A DNA stretch of 64,000 bases from Hanamia caeni (GCF_003721595.1 NZ_RJJR01000002.1:558001-622000), one strand, 5' to 3'; shown: positions 46,062-54,984, counted from the stretch's first letter. Made by a program: numbers and translations. The notes: a model not told the origin generated them from the sequence alone.

Positions 46062-46408
46062 CGTAGTAAATATTCTTTAATTAGCGAGCACCATTGGATG
46101 AACACCCGCGTCAGAATAATAATTTTTGAGCTAACAAAATCACAGATAACAATTTCTTCATCAAGGTTCAAATAAGCAATTATATATTTCTTTTTAAAAG
46201 GCGCACATCGGTAACCCAATGTTTCCCATCGGGCGTAATTACAAGGTCTGTGCAGGATTCTCTTATCAGAAAGTTTTTCAAAAAACAGAAAGGCATCATC
46301 AACAAATTTTTTAGCAGTTTGCGGCATACCCTTGCTTTCAATAAACCATGCTATCTCTGCCACGGCTGTAGCAGCGGGCTCCAGAATACTTACCTTTCTT
46401 CTGACCAT
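46022..46408 (-). CDS. RelE/ParE-type toxin with C-terminal extension
   Basis: 128 residues. The first ~100 follow a RelE/ParE pattern (PAATAVAEIAWFIESKGMPQTAKKFVDDAFLFFEKL, then RCAPFKKKYIIAYLNLDEEIVICDFVSSK). The remaining ~25 residues are an unusual tail that overlaps comM on the opposite strand, so the true end may have been extended by a lost stop codon. Its start overlaps the antitoxin gene by 19 bp. Partner identified at 46390-46560. Confidence 0.7.
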   Translation of the reverse strand: MVRRKVSILEPAATAVAEIAWFIESKGMPQTAKKFVDDAFLFFEKLSDKRILHRPCNYARWETLGYRCAPFKKKYIIAYLNLDEEIVICDFVSSKIIILTRVFIQWCSLIKEYLLRHPAHPSLSRLRY

Positions 46409-46560
46409 GTATCAATAAGTTTATAAGCATGTTTTTTACCTGCTGCCAAAGAGAGTTTTTTTGCGGGTGGTAATTTTTGTGCAGCTATCAACTGAATCTT
46501 TTCAAACTGTTTTTGCTCAATTACTACAAACTTTTTATTATCAATCGTAAGAGTTTCCAT
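46390..46560 (-). CDS. Short antitoxin of the second RelE-type pair
   Basis: A 56-residue protein I translated by hand (start ATG at 46560, stop at 46390). It begins METLTIDNKKFVVIEQKQFE and ends YKLIDTWSEER. The KKFVVIEQKQFEKIQ part resembles Phd/YefM-like or small Bacteroidota antitoxin N-termini. Overlap with the toxin gene and shared strand support a TA module. Confidence 0.72.
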   Translation of the reverse strand: METLTIDNKKFVVIEQKQFEKIQLIAAQKLPPAKKLSLAAGKKHAYKLIDTWSEER

Positions 46561-46668
46561 AAGTAACAATTTATACTTTCAAATTTAAATTAAATTAACC
46601 ATGTATGGAGGTTATCCCATTCGCCAACAAGTAACAGATAAACCGAAATTCTGCATCACAATTTCAAA

Positions 46669-48519
46669 TCATTTCTTCAACTCATCCAAAACCGGCGTTT
46701 TTATTCCATGAATTTCTTTTTGTTCTCCGGAATTTATTTGTTCAAATACAGTGATTTTATTTTTACCTTTTTTCAGCCAGCAACCGGGTAAATATAAAGT
46801 CTGTTGTGGCCCTACGTTCCAGTACCGACCAAGATTATGTCCGTTCACAAAAACAATCCCTTTTCCCCATTTACTCATATCTAAAAAAGTGTCGCCGGTT
46901 TTTGATAAGGAAAAATTGCCTTCATACATCACAGGCTGGTCTTTTTTGTAATTATCAGGATAAGATTGTAAATCCAGCTCCATATCCATCGGAAATTTGT
47001 ACATATTCCAATTGCCTTCCATTACGTTGCCATCAATTGTTACCGGGCCAATGATGCCCTTTAAATTGTGCACTATTTCCGCGCCATAATTGATCCTTCC
47101 CATGTTTTCCACCAGGATATCCAATGTTGCATTAAATGGAATATCAGTGTTGCAGGAATAAGTGTTTGTATTCCTGTTTAATTCTGCGGCTTTTTCGCCA
47201 TTTACATACACGATGGCATAATCTCTCAATCCTTTTATTTCCAGTTTTCCATTGATAGGTTGATTAAAATGTTTACTATATAAAACGTAGCCATAACCCT
47301 GGTTCAAATCTTCAAATGTTTGTGGGGTATCGCTTACAGCAGGCTTCATTTTTTCTTTTATTGCAAAAAGGTCAACTGCTTTTTTTAATTTGATAGAAGG
47401 AATTTCAATAACAGGAATTTGTGCCGGTATCGGAGGGATTTTATAAGAAACATTCTGCTGAAATAATTTTCTCAGCGCAAGATATTTTGGCGTAGCCCAG
47501 CCTGCTTCGCTGATTGGCGCGTCATAATCATAGCTGGTTATATCCGGCTGGATGTCGTGCTTCTTATCATAATTAGCGCCGCTCGTAAATGCAAAATTTG
47601 TTCCGCCATGCACCATATAATAATTGAACGAAACGCCTGTTTTCAGATATTCTTCTGTTTGCTTAACCACGCTTTCTGTGGATACTTTTTGAAATGGTTC
47701 AGCCCAATGGTCGAGCCAGCCGGGATAAAATTCTGCTACCATATAAGGGCCTTCGCCATTATGATATTCATTAACCACCTTTTTTAAATTATCAATATTA
47801 TTTTCTCCGTTGGCTGTGGGCAAAGCGCCTTCAATCGTTCCACCTTTGAACAACCATGCGCCATCTGATGTAAACAGCGGAATATCGAAACCGGCATCTA
47901 ATAATTCCTGCTTAATGGCGGCACTGTATTTTTTATGTTCTTCCAGCGGAATATCTTTTCGCTGGGCAACATAAGAACCAAACTCATTTTCAACCTGCAC
48001 CATTATGATTGGGCCACCGTGAGTGATTTGTAAATCTTTTACCTGCGCGGCAAGATGATTGATATACGTTTTGCATGAATCTAAAAATGGCTTGTTATAA
48101 GCACGAATCACTAAATCTTTTTCTTTTTGCAACCACCACGGATACCCACCAAACTCCCATTCGGCGCAGGCATAGGGGCCAGGCCTAAGGATTACAAATA
48201 AGCCAACTTCCTGCGCTGTTTTTATGAATTCAGCAATGTTTCTGTTATCTGTTTTAAAATCCCAGACTCCCGGCGACAGTTCCTGGTAATTCCAAAAAAC
48301 ATACGTGGCCACCGTGTTTAATCCCATTGCTTTCATCATCTGCAAACGCTGGCGCCAGTAGGGTTTAGGCACTCTTGCAAAATGCATTTCACCCGAATGA
48401 ATCTGTATCGGTTTGCCATCATACACAAAATTGCCATCTTTTATTTCAAACGTATGTTTTTGCGCAAATGCTGCTATTGTCAGAATCAAAAAGAGTGGCA
48501 GAAATAAAATCTTCTTCAT
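46669..48519 (-). CDS. Secreted GH35 beta-galactosidase
   Basis: 616 residues with a signal peptide (LILTIAAFA-Q). GH35 barrel: catalytic acid Glu179 in VENEFG and nucleophile Glu263 in VAEFYPGWLDHW, plus the C-terminal beta-domains (YVNGEKAAELNR, FVNGHNLGRYWNVGPQQTLYLPG). It would release terminal beta-galactose from plant glycans in the periplasm. It fits the GH127/rhamnose and GH29 genes elsewhere in the window as a plant-polysaccharide gene set, but they are not in one operon. Confidence 0.93.
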   Translation of the reverse strand: MKKILFLPLFLILTIAAFAQKHTFEIKDGNFVYDGKPIQIHSGEMHFARVPKPYWRQRLQMMKAMGLNTVATYVFWNYQELSPGVWDFKTDNRNIAEFIKTAQEVGLFVILRPGPYACAEWEFGGYPWWLQKEKDLVIRAYNKPFLDSCKTYINHLAAQVKDLQITHGGPIIMVQVENEFGSYVAQRKDIPLEEHKKYSAAIKQELLDAGFDIPLFTSDGAWLFKGGTIEGALPTANGENNIDNLKKVVNEYHNGEGPYMVAEFYPGWLDHWAEPFQKVSTESVVKQTEEYLKTGVSFNYYMVHGGTNFAFTSGANYDKKHDIQPDITSYDYDAPISEAGWATPKYLALRKLFQQNVSYKIPPIPAQIPVIEIPSIKLKKAVDLFAIKEKMKPAVSDTPQTFEDLNQGYGYVLYSKHFNQPINGKLEIKGLRDYAIVYVNGEKAAELNRNTNTYSCNTDIPFNATLDILVENMGRINYGAEIVHNLKGIIGPVTIDGNVMEGNWNMYKFPMDMELDLQSYPDNYKKDQPVMYEGNFSLSKTGDTFLDMSKWGKGIVFVNGHNLGRYWNVGPQQTLYLPGCWLKKGKNKITVFEQINSGEQKEIHGIKTPVLDELKK

Positions 48520-48602
48520 TTATTAGTTTTTTGAATAGATATGAATATTCAAACTTAAACAAATGAATTGGAAACAGGTTAAGCCTTCATACAGAGCGGC
48601 AT

Positions 48603-48635
48603 TAGTAAACAAAAAATAACGCGAATTTTTATTCT
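48603..48635 (+). repeat. Dispersed 34-bp intergenic element, copy 8 (33 bp)
   Basis: Begins TAGTAAACAAAAAATAAC and ends GAATTTTTATTCT; one base shorter than the other copies. It lies between the GH35 start and the 3' end of the DUF5777 gene. Confidence 0.65.
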
Positions 48636-48676
48636 CTTATTAATAGAATCAAAGAGATTCAGCGTAAAACTTTTAT

Positions 48677-49576
48677 TTAATTTTTCTTGTGCAGTTGAAA
48701 AACTCTTGAAATAGTAAAGCCAAACATGATGTTGCTTTTATCCCACCGACCTGTTGTTTCGGAGATAAAAGATTTTTCGGTGAGCCCCAGGGAATTGGTA
48801 AAATCTAATTGAAATACATGGCCGCCGGTTCCTATATCTACACCAAAAGAAAATACATTATGCGAGCCGGGCGCCTTTGTTCCGGGCAATTGATAATAAT
48901 ATTCCGCATTCAGATTTATTCTTTTGGAAAGCCTTTGCCTGCCGCCAAATCCGATGGCGAAAATATTTTGGTCTACATGAGTGAATGAGATATTATCCGC
49001 ATGGATTAAAGTAGGCATAATTTGCAAAGCCAAATTTTCTGAAAATTTTCTTGCAATTAATATTTGATAAACCATCGAAACGCGGTCATTAAAATTTGTT
49101 TTTAAAGAATCAAACTGTTTTAATGTATTGACCGCAATCACCGGCACAAAAGACACCGTCACAGGAATATTTGCGGCTCCGGCCGATTGCCGTAATATCC
49201 TGAATTTTAAAAATGCATCGTACGTTTTTTGATAAGTACTATGGCCCACTCCAATCATAAAATTATTACTGATTCCATAATCAAAACCCAGCCGCATTGT
49301 GGCATTATCCAGGCCAAATAAATTATAAATGCCGCTGCTTAACGGGCCGAAGCGATGAGAGATTCTTACATCTAAAACGTTTTTCGGCAAACTCTCAACA
49401 GATTGCCCATCTACAATCCGTGTAGTTTTAAAAGTAGAAACGGCATAGGAGATCTTGTTTTTTACTCCTTCATTTTCTAATTGATTCATAAGATTTGTTG
49501 TATCCTGCGCAAAAATTTTTCCGGGAAAAATAATGATGCACAAAAAAATAAGTCCTGTTGTTTTCAAGAAGCGCAT
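48677..49576 (-). CDS. DUF5777-type outer-membrane beta-barrel protein
   Basis: 299 residues from the ATG at 49576 (MRFLKTTGLIFLC); the frame upstream starts only from a TTG and overlaps the YceI gene. Signal peptide ending FA-Q. The body has alternating strands and ends in a terminal -FQLHKKN region preceded by ISRVF, like DUF5777 barrels. It is the last gene of the cupredoxin-OB-YceI-DUF5777 unit. Function unknown. Confidence 0.75.
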   Translation of the reverse strand: MRFLKTTGLIFLCIIIFPGKIFAQDTTNLMNQLENEGVKNKISYAVSTFKTTRIVDGQSVESLPKNVLDVRISHRFGPLSSGIYNLFGLDNATMRLGFDYGISNNFMIGVGHSTYQKTYDAFLKFRILRQSAGAANIPVTVSFVPVIAVNTLKQFDSLKTNFNDRVSMVYQILIARKFSENLALQIMPTLIHADNISFTHVDQNIFAIGFGGRQRLSKRINLNAEYYYQLPGTKAPGSHNVFSFGVDIGTGGHVFQLDFTNSLGLTEKSFISETTGRWDKSNIMFGFTISRVFQLHKKN

Positions 49577-49586
49577 AAAAAATTTT

Positions 49587-50141
49587 TTATTTTTTTTGAT
49601 ACAAAGCATTAACTGAAATGTCAATTTTCTCTGAAACCTTGTTGGAAACTATGGAAGGAATTTTAATGCTATAGTCTTTGAGCAAAACACTGAAAGTAGC
49701 TGTGGCATTTATTTTCCCGTTTATAACAACAATTTTACCGGGCACAGAAATCTTTTTAGTGATTCCATGAATCTGCAGATCCCCCGTAACAGTTACCGGC
49801 CACGTGCCATCATTTGCAAAATCAATTTTATTGATACCGCTTATGATGCCTTTAAATGTGGAGCGTGGATACCGCGCGCTTTCCATATAATCTTCATTAA
49901 AATCTTCTTCCATTTTTGCTTTGGGAAAATGAAAGCCATTGTTGAGCAACGAGAACTGCATTTCGCCAGTCTGAATATTTAAAATGCTGATCGTTTCGTT
50001 GTTCGTAGCTGCAATATTTTCCACAATGGTTTTTGAAAAAAAAGAAACGCTTCCATTTTTTGTGAAATAGACCTGTGCCGCCACGAACGTGGGTTTCACA
50101 GAAAAAATAAACAGTACGAGGACAGCGTTTCTTATATTCAT
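49587..50141 (-). CDS. YceI-family periplasmic protein
   Basis: 184 residues from the ATG at 50141, which gives a good signal peptide (MNIRNAVLVLFIFSVKPTFVAA-Q); an earlier ATG at 50162 is possible. The YceI lipocalin-like fold is suggested by FTKNGSVSFFSK, MQFSLLNNGFHFPKAKMEEDFNEDYMES and GDLQIHGITKKISVPG. Such proteins bind polyisoprenoids or other lipids in the periplasm. It is followed closely by the DUF5777 gene. Confidence 0.82.
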   Translation of the reverse strand: MNIRNAVLVLFIFSVKPTFVAAQVYFTKNGSVSFFSKTIVENIAATNNETISILNIQTGEMQFSLLNNGFHFPKAKMEEDFNEDYMESARYPRSTFKGIISGINKIDFANDGTWPVTVTGDLQIHGITKKISVPGKIVVINGKINATATFSVLLKDYSIKIPSIVSNKVSEKIDISVNALYQKK

Positions 50142-50151
50142 AATTTTTATT

Positions 50152-50586
50152 TTAACTGCCATGATAGCATCTGATTAAAAAAACATCGCCGGGCAAATCA
50201 AAATCTCCGGCATTGTATCCGATACAAATTCCTTTTATCGAAACAGAATCTCCTGCCTTTATATTTTCAAAATTTTCTTCCATGGTGCAATTCACGGCGC
50301 CATCTTCGATATCTGTTTTAAGAAGAATTACCTGCTGCTTTTGATGATTTTGTAACACCTGCTTTACCGTTCCTGACACCAACAATACCTTGTTATCAAA
50401 ATCTGATTTATCAGAAGAATTTTTTTCAGAAAGAGTTTTATAAAGCGCAGCTGCATTGACTTTCACGGGTATTGCATCTTTTACATTCCGGTGTGGCTTG
50501 TTCCATATTCTGTAACCAACAAATGCCGACAAAAGAACCAGTAAAACAGCAAAAAAGACTATTTTTCTTTTTGATTTTCTTTGCAT
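50152..50586 (-). CDS. OB-fold protein of the tRNA_anti-like family, membrane-anchored
   Basis: 144 residues. One N-terminal helix (IVFFAVLLVLLSAFVGYRIW, about 10-29) anchors a periplasmic OB-fold: KVLLVSGTVKQVLQ, QVILLKTDIEDGAVNCTMEEN and AGDSVSIKGICIGYN. The domain resembles the tRNA_anti-like family found in Bacteroidota envelope operons. Role unknown; it is between the cupredoxin and YceI genes. Confidence 0.78.
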   Translation of the reverse strand: MQRKSKRKIVFFAVLLVLLSAFVGYRIWNKPHRNVKDAIPVKVNAAALYKTLSEKNSSDKSDFDNKVLLVSGTVKQVLQNHQKQQVILLKTDIEDGAVNCTMEENFENIKAGDSVSIKGICIGYNAGDFDLPGDVFLIRCYHGS

Positions 50587-50607
50587 CTGATGTGATTTTG
50601 CTTCGTA

Positions 50608-50970
50608 TTATTCAGTAACCACCAAAGTCCCTTTCATATTTGAATGTACTTTACAGTGATAATCAAAAGTCCCTACAGTATTGGCAGTATAAGAAAAAGT
50701 AGCGCCGGCTGCTAAGTTGCCACTATCGAAAGTAGTGCCGTCATCAGAAGTTACTGTATGTGCATATCCATCCTTGTTAAACCACTTAACCGTAGCGCCT
50801 TTTTTCACAGTTATCTTAGCCGGGAAAGCCATGTTGAAAATATTATAAGTTCCATCGCCGTTTGCACCAGGAGGTGGCTGGCTGCCATAATTGTTTTGAG
50901 ATTTGGAACATGAAAGTAAGCTGATAATAATCACGCTGGCAGCCAACATAAAAATTCTTTTGAGTTTCAT
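50608..50970 (-). CDS. Cupredoxin (plastocyanin-like) lipoprotein
   Basis: 120 residues with a lipobox ending LLSC (Cys21). The type I copper site is complete: His71 (YAHTV), Cys106, His109 and Met112 (YHCKVHSNMKG). It should be anchored to a membrane and carry one electron. It is first in the four-gene unit running to DUF5777. Electron donor and acceptor are not visible in the window. Confidence 0.9.
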   Translation of the reverse strand: MKLKRIFMLAASVIIISLLSCSKSQNNYGSQPPPGANGDGTYNIFNMAFPAKITVKKGATVKWFNKDGYAHTVTSDDGTTFDSGNLAAGATFSYTANTVGTFDYHCKVHSNMKGTLVVTE

Positions 50971-51003
50971 AAAAATAATTTGGTTAAGAATAAGGTTTTG
51001 AAG

Positions 51004-51049
51004 GATGCAACAAAAGCATCGCCGGATTTATTTGAATTTCATATCCGGC
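51004..51049. other. Two adjacent hairpins between the cupredoxin and anti-sigma-like genes
   Basis: GATGC/GCATC (51004-51020) is directly followed by GCCGGAT/ATCCGGC (51021-51049), both perfect stems. There is no T-run. They are in the leader of the cupredoxin transcript. Confidence 0.45.
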
Positions 51050-51133
51050 TTCAGTTATTAAATCGGGCAATTCATCTTGCCGGTTGCCTCATTCATTTAA
51101 ATTCAAAAATTTTTTTTTGAAGCTGCGGTCTGA

Positions 51134-52486
51134 TTATTTTTTTGAAAACGGCTTTACATTAAGAGAAAACAGAATCCCTGCGCTGTAAAGTTTTACTTTC
51201 CCATAGCCGATTCCGGTCAGTGGAAGATTGAGGTAAGGTTCTGCCGTTAGAAAAATTTTGCTGCTTAATTTTTTTTCATAGCCGGCGGATAATTTCAATG
51301 AAGAGAAGTAATGTTGATTCTCGTTACTGATCGTATAGTTATGGTAACTGATTTGCCCGGAAGGCGATTTTGAAATATAATCGTAGTCTTCCCTTTTCAT
51401 AAAATAGGAAGCCAGGCCTGCCGAGACAAACCACTGATGTTTTGCGTTTCGGTTAAAATTATAATTCACCAGCAGTGGCACTTCATATACTTTACAATTA
51501 GCATCGATAGAGGTAAGGTCAGGATAGTAATTCCAAAATCGGGCGGGTGGATGATAGTCTGAAGATTTGGCGCCATATCCTTTTTTTGCCACGTAAAAAC
51601 CGGCTCTTACCGACCATCTTTTATTGACCGTATACCCGATGCCTGCTCCGTATACAAGTTCGGTTCTGCCTAAATTATTTATGTTTACTGCGCTTATATC
51701 GGGACCTGCGGAAACACTGATTAGAAAAGATTTTCTAAATTGATTTCTGGCGGAATCCTTATTTTTTTTCGCAGAGTTGTGTGAGTCTTTTTTATTGCTT
51801 ATTGAATCATTTTTTTCATTGACCGTCGCAACAGCATTTTTATTTGCTACCTGGTTGCCTAAATGATTTTCTTCATTTGCAGGTGCCGGGTCATTGGTTG
51901 CATCCGTATTCTTTTTCCGGTTATCAGAGGGAGCATTACCGGCAGAATTATTTTCAGTTGATATTATTTCATCCGGCAGGGAAGGATTTTCTTTTTCGCC
52001 GCCAACACTTTTATCATCCTTATGATTGATTTCATTGGTATGATTTATTTCATCTGTATGATTTGTCTTATCTGTGCGATTTATTGAAAACGTAATCCCT
52101 AGTTTTTTTTCAGAAAAAGATTTGGAGGGTTGCAATTTCGAAGTCTGGTTTGGAGAAATTATTTTTTCCTTTTCTTTTTGGGGAGTCGATAATTTTTTAT
52201 TTTTCAAAACATAATCAGAGTTATTTGTTAATGTATCTGCTGCTGTTGCTTTTTCGGCAATTGTTACTGCCTGCGGGTTTTCTCCCGGCTTCAGGGTTAA
52301 CCAAAGCCCCGATATCAAAATGCATAGCAACAGAAACCACCAAAAGATTTTTTTATTATCCTTTTTCTTTTGAGGCATTTTTTCATCAAGCAGCTTTTCC
52401 ATTGCGCTCCATGCCTGCTCATCGTAAGCGGCTTCACTTTGCGCAGCGGCTTCCTGAATTTTTATATCAAATTTATCAGGCTTCAT
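51134..52486 (-). CDS. Anti-sigma-like membrane protein fused to a predicted outer-membrane barrel
   Basis: 450 residues in three parts. Residues 1-46 are a short cytoplasmic segment (YDEQAWSAMEKLLDEKMP) like those of Bacteroidota anti-sigma partners; 47-65 form one membrane helix preceded by KKKDNKK, so the N-terminus is inside. Residues 66-245 are a Lys/Asn/Ser-rich linker that includes an 18-bp/6-residue tandem repeat (NHTDEI type, 136-158). Residues ~250-450 look like an outer-membrane beta-barrel domain (SVSAGPDISAVNI, strands, ending in F-rich strand). It overlaps the sigma gene by 11 bp. That it spans both membranes is inference. Confidence 0.72.
   Translation of the reverse strand: MKPDKFDIKIQEAAAQSEAAYDEQAWSAMEKLLDEKMPQKKKDNKKIFWWFLLLCILISGLWLTLKPGENPQAVTIAEKATAADTLTNNSDYVLKNKKLSTPQKEKEKIISPNQTSKLQPSKSFSEKKLGITFSINRTDKTNHTDEINHTNEINHKDDKSVGGEKENPSLPDEIISTENNSAGNAPSDNRKKNTDATNDPAPANEENHLGNQVANKNAVATVNEKNDSISNKKDSHNSAKKNKDSARNQFRKSFLISVSAGPDISAVNINNLGRTELVYGAGIGYTVNKRWSVRAGFYVAKKGYGAKSSDYHPPARFWNYYPDLTSIDANCKVYEVPLLVNYNFNRNAKHQWFVSAGLASYFMKREDYDYISKSPSGQISYHNYTISNENQHYFSSLKLSAGYEKKLSSKIFLTAEPYLNLPLTGIGYGKVKLYSAGILFSLNVKPFSKK
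52025..52095 (-). repeat. 18-bp tandem repeat in the linker of the anti-sigma-like gene
   Basis: Three to four imperfect units coding Asn-His/Arg-Thr-Asp/Asn-Glu/Lys-Ile/Thr (residues 136-158 of the protein). The pattern on the plus strand is TATGATTTATTTCATCTG and variants. Unit number may vary between strains. Confidence 0.7.
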
Positions 52487-53057
52487 TTTTTATTAAAACT
52501 GTTTGATGAGAAAATAATATTTTTTGCAACTGCACTTTTGCTTTAGACAGGTTCGATTTGGAAGTGCCTGTAGAGATGCCCAATTTTTGTGCAATTTCCT
52601 TATGAGAAAATCCTTCGATAATGTACAAGTTTAAAATCGTGCGGTAGGCGGGTGACAAATTCCGTATTGCTTTAATAATTTCATCATAGGAAATTTTATC
52701 TAAAGCACTTTCTTCAATATTGGCAATCTCAACATCTTTTTCATTAAAGGAAGTGGTCAATTCATATTTATAATATTTACGGTTGTGGTCAATAGCAGTA
52801 TAAACGATGATTTTCCGAAGCCATCCCTTGAAAGAATTTATTACATCGCTGTATGCCGGCGCAAACCGGTGAATTTCTTTAAATACTTTTAGGAAACCAT
52901 CATTCAGGATTTCTGTTGCATCCTCTTGCTTGCTGGTATAGCGCCAGCAAACAGACATGACATAGCCGTAAAATGAGCTGAAAATTTTTTTCTGGCTTTC
53001 GCGGTTATTGAGGCTGCAGCCCCTGATATGTAATATCAATTCTTCAGCAGAGAGCAA
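52476..53057 (-). CDS. ECF-type RNA polymerase sigma factor
   Basis: 193 residues. Region 2 is seen in YGYVMSVCWRYTSKQEDATEILNDGFLKVFKEI and region 4 in LSPAYRTILNLYIIEGFSHKEIAQKLGISTGTSKSNLSKAKVQL. It recruits RNA polymerase to a private set of promoters. The last codons overlap the start of the membrane partner gene by 11 bp, so translation of the two is coupled, the arrangement expected of sigma/anti-sigma pairs. Target genes are unknown. Confidence 0.93.
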   Translation of the reverse strand: MLSAEELILHIRGCSLNNRESQKKIFSSFYGYVMSVCWRYTSKQEDATEILNDGFLKVFKEIHRFAPAYSDVINSFKGWLRKIIVYTAIDHNRKYYKYELTTSFNEKDVEIANIEESALDKISYDEIIKAIRNLSPAYRTILNLYIIEGFSHKEIAQKLGISTGTSKSNLSKAKVQLQKILFSHQTVLIKNEA

Positions 53058-53188
53058 ATTAATTACTTTACTTTTTTTATATAATCGTATGAATTTGTAA
53101 TCCGGTTGCCTCTCATAAAGATAAAATTTAGAAAGCGCTTATGGAATTAATTTTTAATGGATTTTTTTGACACTTTGGAGTTGCGAAT

Positions 53189-53222
53189 CAGTAAACCGGC
53201 AAATAACCGCAATTTTTATTTT
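53189..53222 (+). repeat. Dispersed 34-bp intergenic element, copy 9
   Basis: Begins CAGTAAACCGGCAAATAA and ends AATTTTTATTTT, followed by GG. It lies in the divergent gap between the sigma factor and GH29 genes, oriented toward GH29, 102 bp before its ATG. Confidence 0.87.
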
Positions 53223-53323
53223 GGCAAATTTATTTTCGCCAAAAATTCAACATATTTTTCATTTTTAAATTTTACACATTTATCAAATACCTTTCAGAAA
53301 AATTTTCTGAATAAATAATCCGC

Positions 53324-54751
53324 ATGAAAAAGAATATAATTTTTATCGCTTTCATTTTTTTATTTAAAACCGGTTTTTCACAAACTGATAAAAGAGTGAA
53401 CCCTGTTCCCACCCAATACCAGGTGGCCTGGCAAAATATGGAGTATTATTTTTTTATGCATTTTGGGCCTAACACTTTTACCGATTTGGAATGGGGCAAA
53501 GGCAATGAAAATGCAGAAGTTTTCGATCCAAAAGATTTGGATTGCGACCAATGGTGCCGCGTTGCAAAGGAAGCCGGCGCAAAGGGAATTATAATCACGG
53601 CCAAACATCACGATGGTTTTTGCCTTTGGCCAAGTAAATTTTCAAAGCATACCGTAAGGGAAAGTGATTGGAAAAATGGCAAAGGCGATGTGCTGAAAGA
53701 ATTGTCTGCAGCCTGCAAAAAATACGGGTTAAAATTCGGAGTTTACCTTTCCCCATGGGATAGGAATCACCCGGCTTATGGTACGCCCGCTTACAATGAT
53801 GTTTTTGTGAATATGCTGAAAGAAATTTTTACTAACTACGGGCCGATTTGGGAACTATGGTGGGACGGTGCAAATGGCGAAGGACCAAATGGGAAAAAAC
53901 AGGTGTATGATTTTGCGCGGTTTGAAAAAGTGGTGAGAAAGCTTTCTCCGCAAACAATTATCTTCAGCGACATTGGCCCTGACGCGCGCTGGTGCGGGAA
54001 TGAACATGGCTTTGCAGGAAAAACCAACTGGGATTTATTAGATACTGCAGGATTTAAAAGAGGGAATGGAGCACCACCAACAGATACTTTAAACCAGGGG
54101 AATAAGTTTGGAAAAAATTTCATTCCCGCTGAATGTGATGTCAGCATCAGGCCAGGTTGGTTTTTTCATCAGAAAGAAGATTCTTTGGTAAAAACGCCTG
54201 AGCAGCTTTTTGAAATTTATTTAAAGAGTGTGGGCCGCGGCGCCAATTTAATCTTGAATGTTCCGCCGGATAGAAGAGGATTAATTACAAAATATGATTC
54301 GGCTTCGCTGATAGGTTTTAAGAGATTAAGACAGGAAAGTTTTGGAAATGATTTGTCTAAAAATGCCAGGAAATATTTTGTTTCCGGTAATAAAAAATCC
54401 GCCGCCAAAAGTTTGGATAATAACCCCGGAGATAAATATGTGATTTTCAGTCATCCTCAAAATCAATCCATTCAAATCGATTACCCGAAACCTTCTAAAA
54501 TAAACTGCTTGGTTTTACAGGAAAATTTATTGAACGGGCAACAATGCGCCAAATTTACCATAAAGCTTTTCGACAAAGGCGGAAGCCTCATAAAAGAGTT
54601 GAAAGGCACCACTATTGGGCATAAAAGAATTTTGACATTCCCTGAAGAAGAGGTGAGCAGTATACAGTTTTTTATTGATGAACAAAAAGCTCCTACCAGA
54701 ATTTCTTCAATTAAAAACTTCAGGATAAAAAATGAATTAATAGAAAAATAA
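53324..54751 (+). CDS. Secreted GH29 alpha-L-fucosidase
   Basis: 475 residues with a signal peptide (ends TGFS-Q). GH29 marks: KHHDGFCLW at 94-102 and the nucleophile Asp181 in ELWWDGANGEG. The C-terminal ~120 residues look like an F5/8-type or beta-sandwich domain. It removes terminal alpha-fucose from plant or host glycans in the periplasm. The fold is certain, the precise linkage is not. Confidence 0.93.
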   Translation: MKKNIIFIAFIFLFKTGFSQTDKRVNPVPTQYQVAWQNMEYYFFMHFGPNTFTDLEWGKGNENAEVFDPKDLDCDQWCRVAKEAGAKGIIITAKHHDGFCLWPSKFSKHTVRESDWKNGKGDVLKELSAACKKYGLKFGVYLSPWDRNHPAYGTPAYNDVFVNMLKEIFTNYGPIWELWWDGANGEGPNGKKQVYDFARFEKVVRKLSPQTIIFSDIGPDARWCGNEHGFAGKTNWDLLDTAGFKRGNGAPPTDTLNQGNKFGKNFIPAECDVSIRPGWFFHQKEDSLVKTPEQLFEIYLKSVGRGANLILNVPPDRRGLITKYDSASLIGFKRLRQESFGNDLSKNARKYFVSGNKKSAAKSLDNNPGDKYVIFSHPQNQSIQIDYPKPSKINCLVLQENLLNGQQCAKFTIKLFDKGGSLIKELKGTTIGHKRILTFPEEEVSSIQFFIDEQKAPTRISSIKNFRIKNELIEK

Positions 54752-54920
54752 TTCTAAAGTCATAGATGGATCAATTTTTTCTAAACGGTAATATTTGTTG
54801 ATTAACCGGCAGTTTATATTTTTTTTTCTGCATAACTTGCGCTCCTTTATAATTAGCAGGTAGCAATCCGGTACTATTAAAGCCCTTGAATACCTGGTTT
54901 AGATTTGAGGATTTTGGCCT

Positions 54921-54938
54921 TTTAAACAATTGTTTAAA
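54921..54938. promoter_or_regulatory. Perfect 18-bp palindrome upstream of the efflux operon
   Basis: TTTAAACAATTGTTTAAA is an exact inverted repeat 46 bp before the TolC start. Its length and position fit an operator for a dimeric repressor such as a TetR-type regulator. No regulator gene is adjacent. Confidence 0.65.
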
Positions 54939-54984
54939 TATGTCGGAATAGCGAAAACAGTGGCGGTTAAATGAACAAAGGAAT

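Noticed and set aside
54796..54830. Possible copy of the 34-bp element before the efflux operon
   Set aside because: Only TTAACCGGCA and a T-rich end match; length and core differ.
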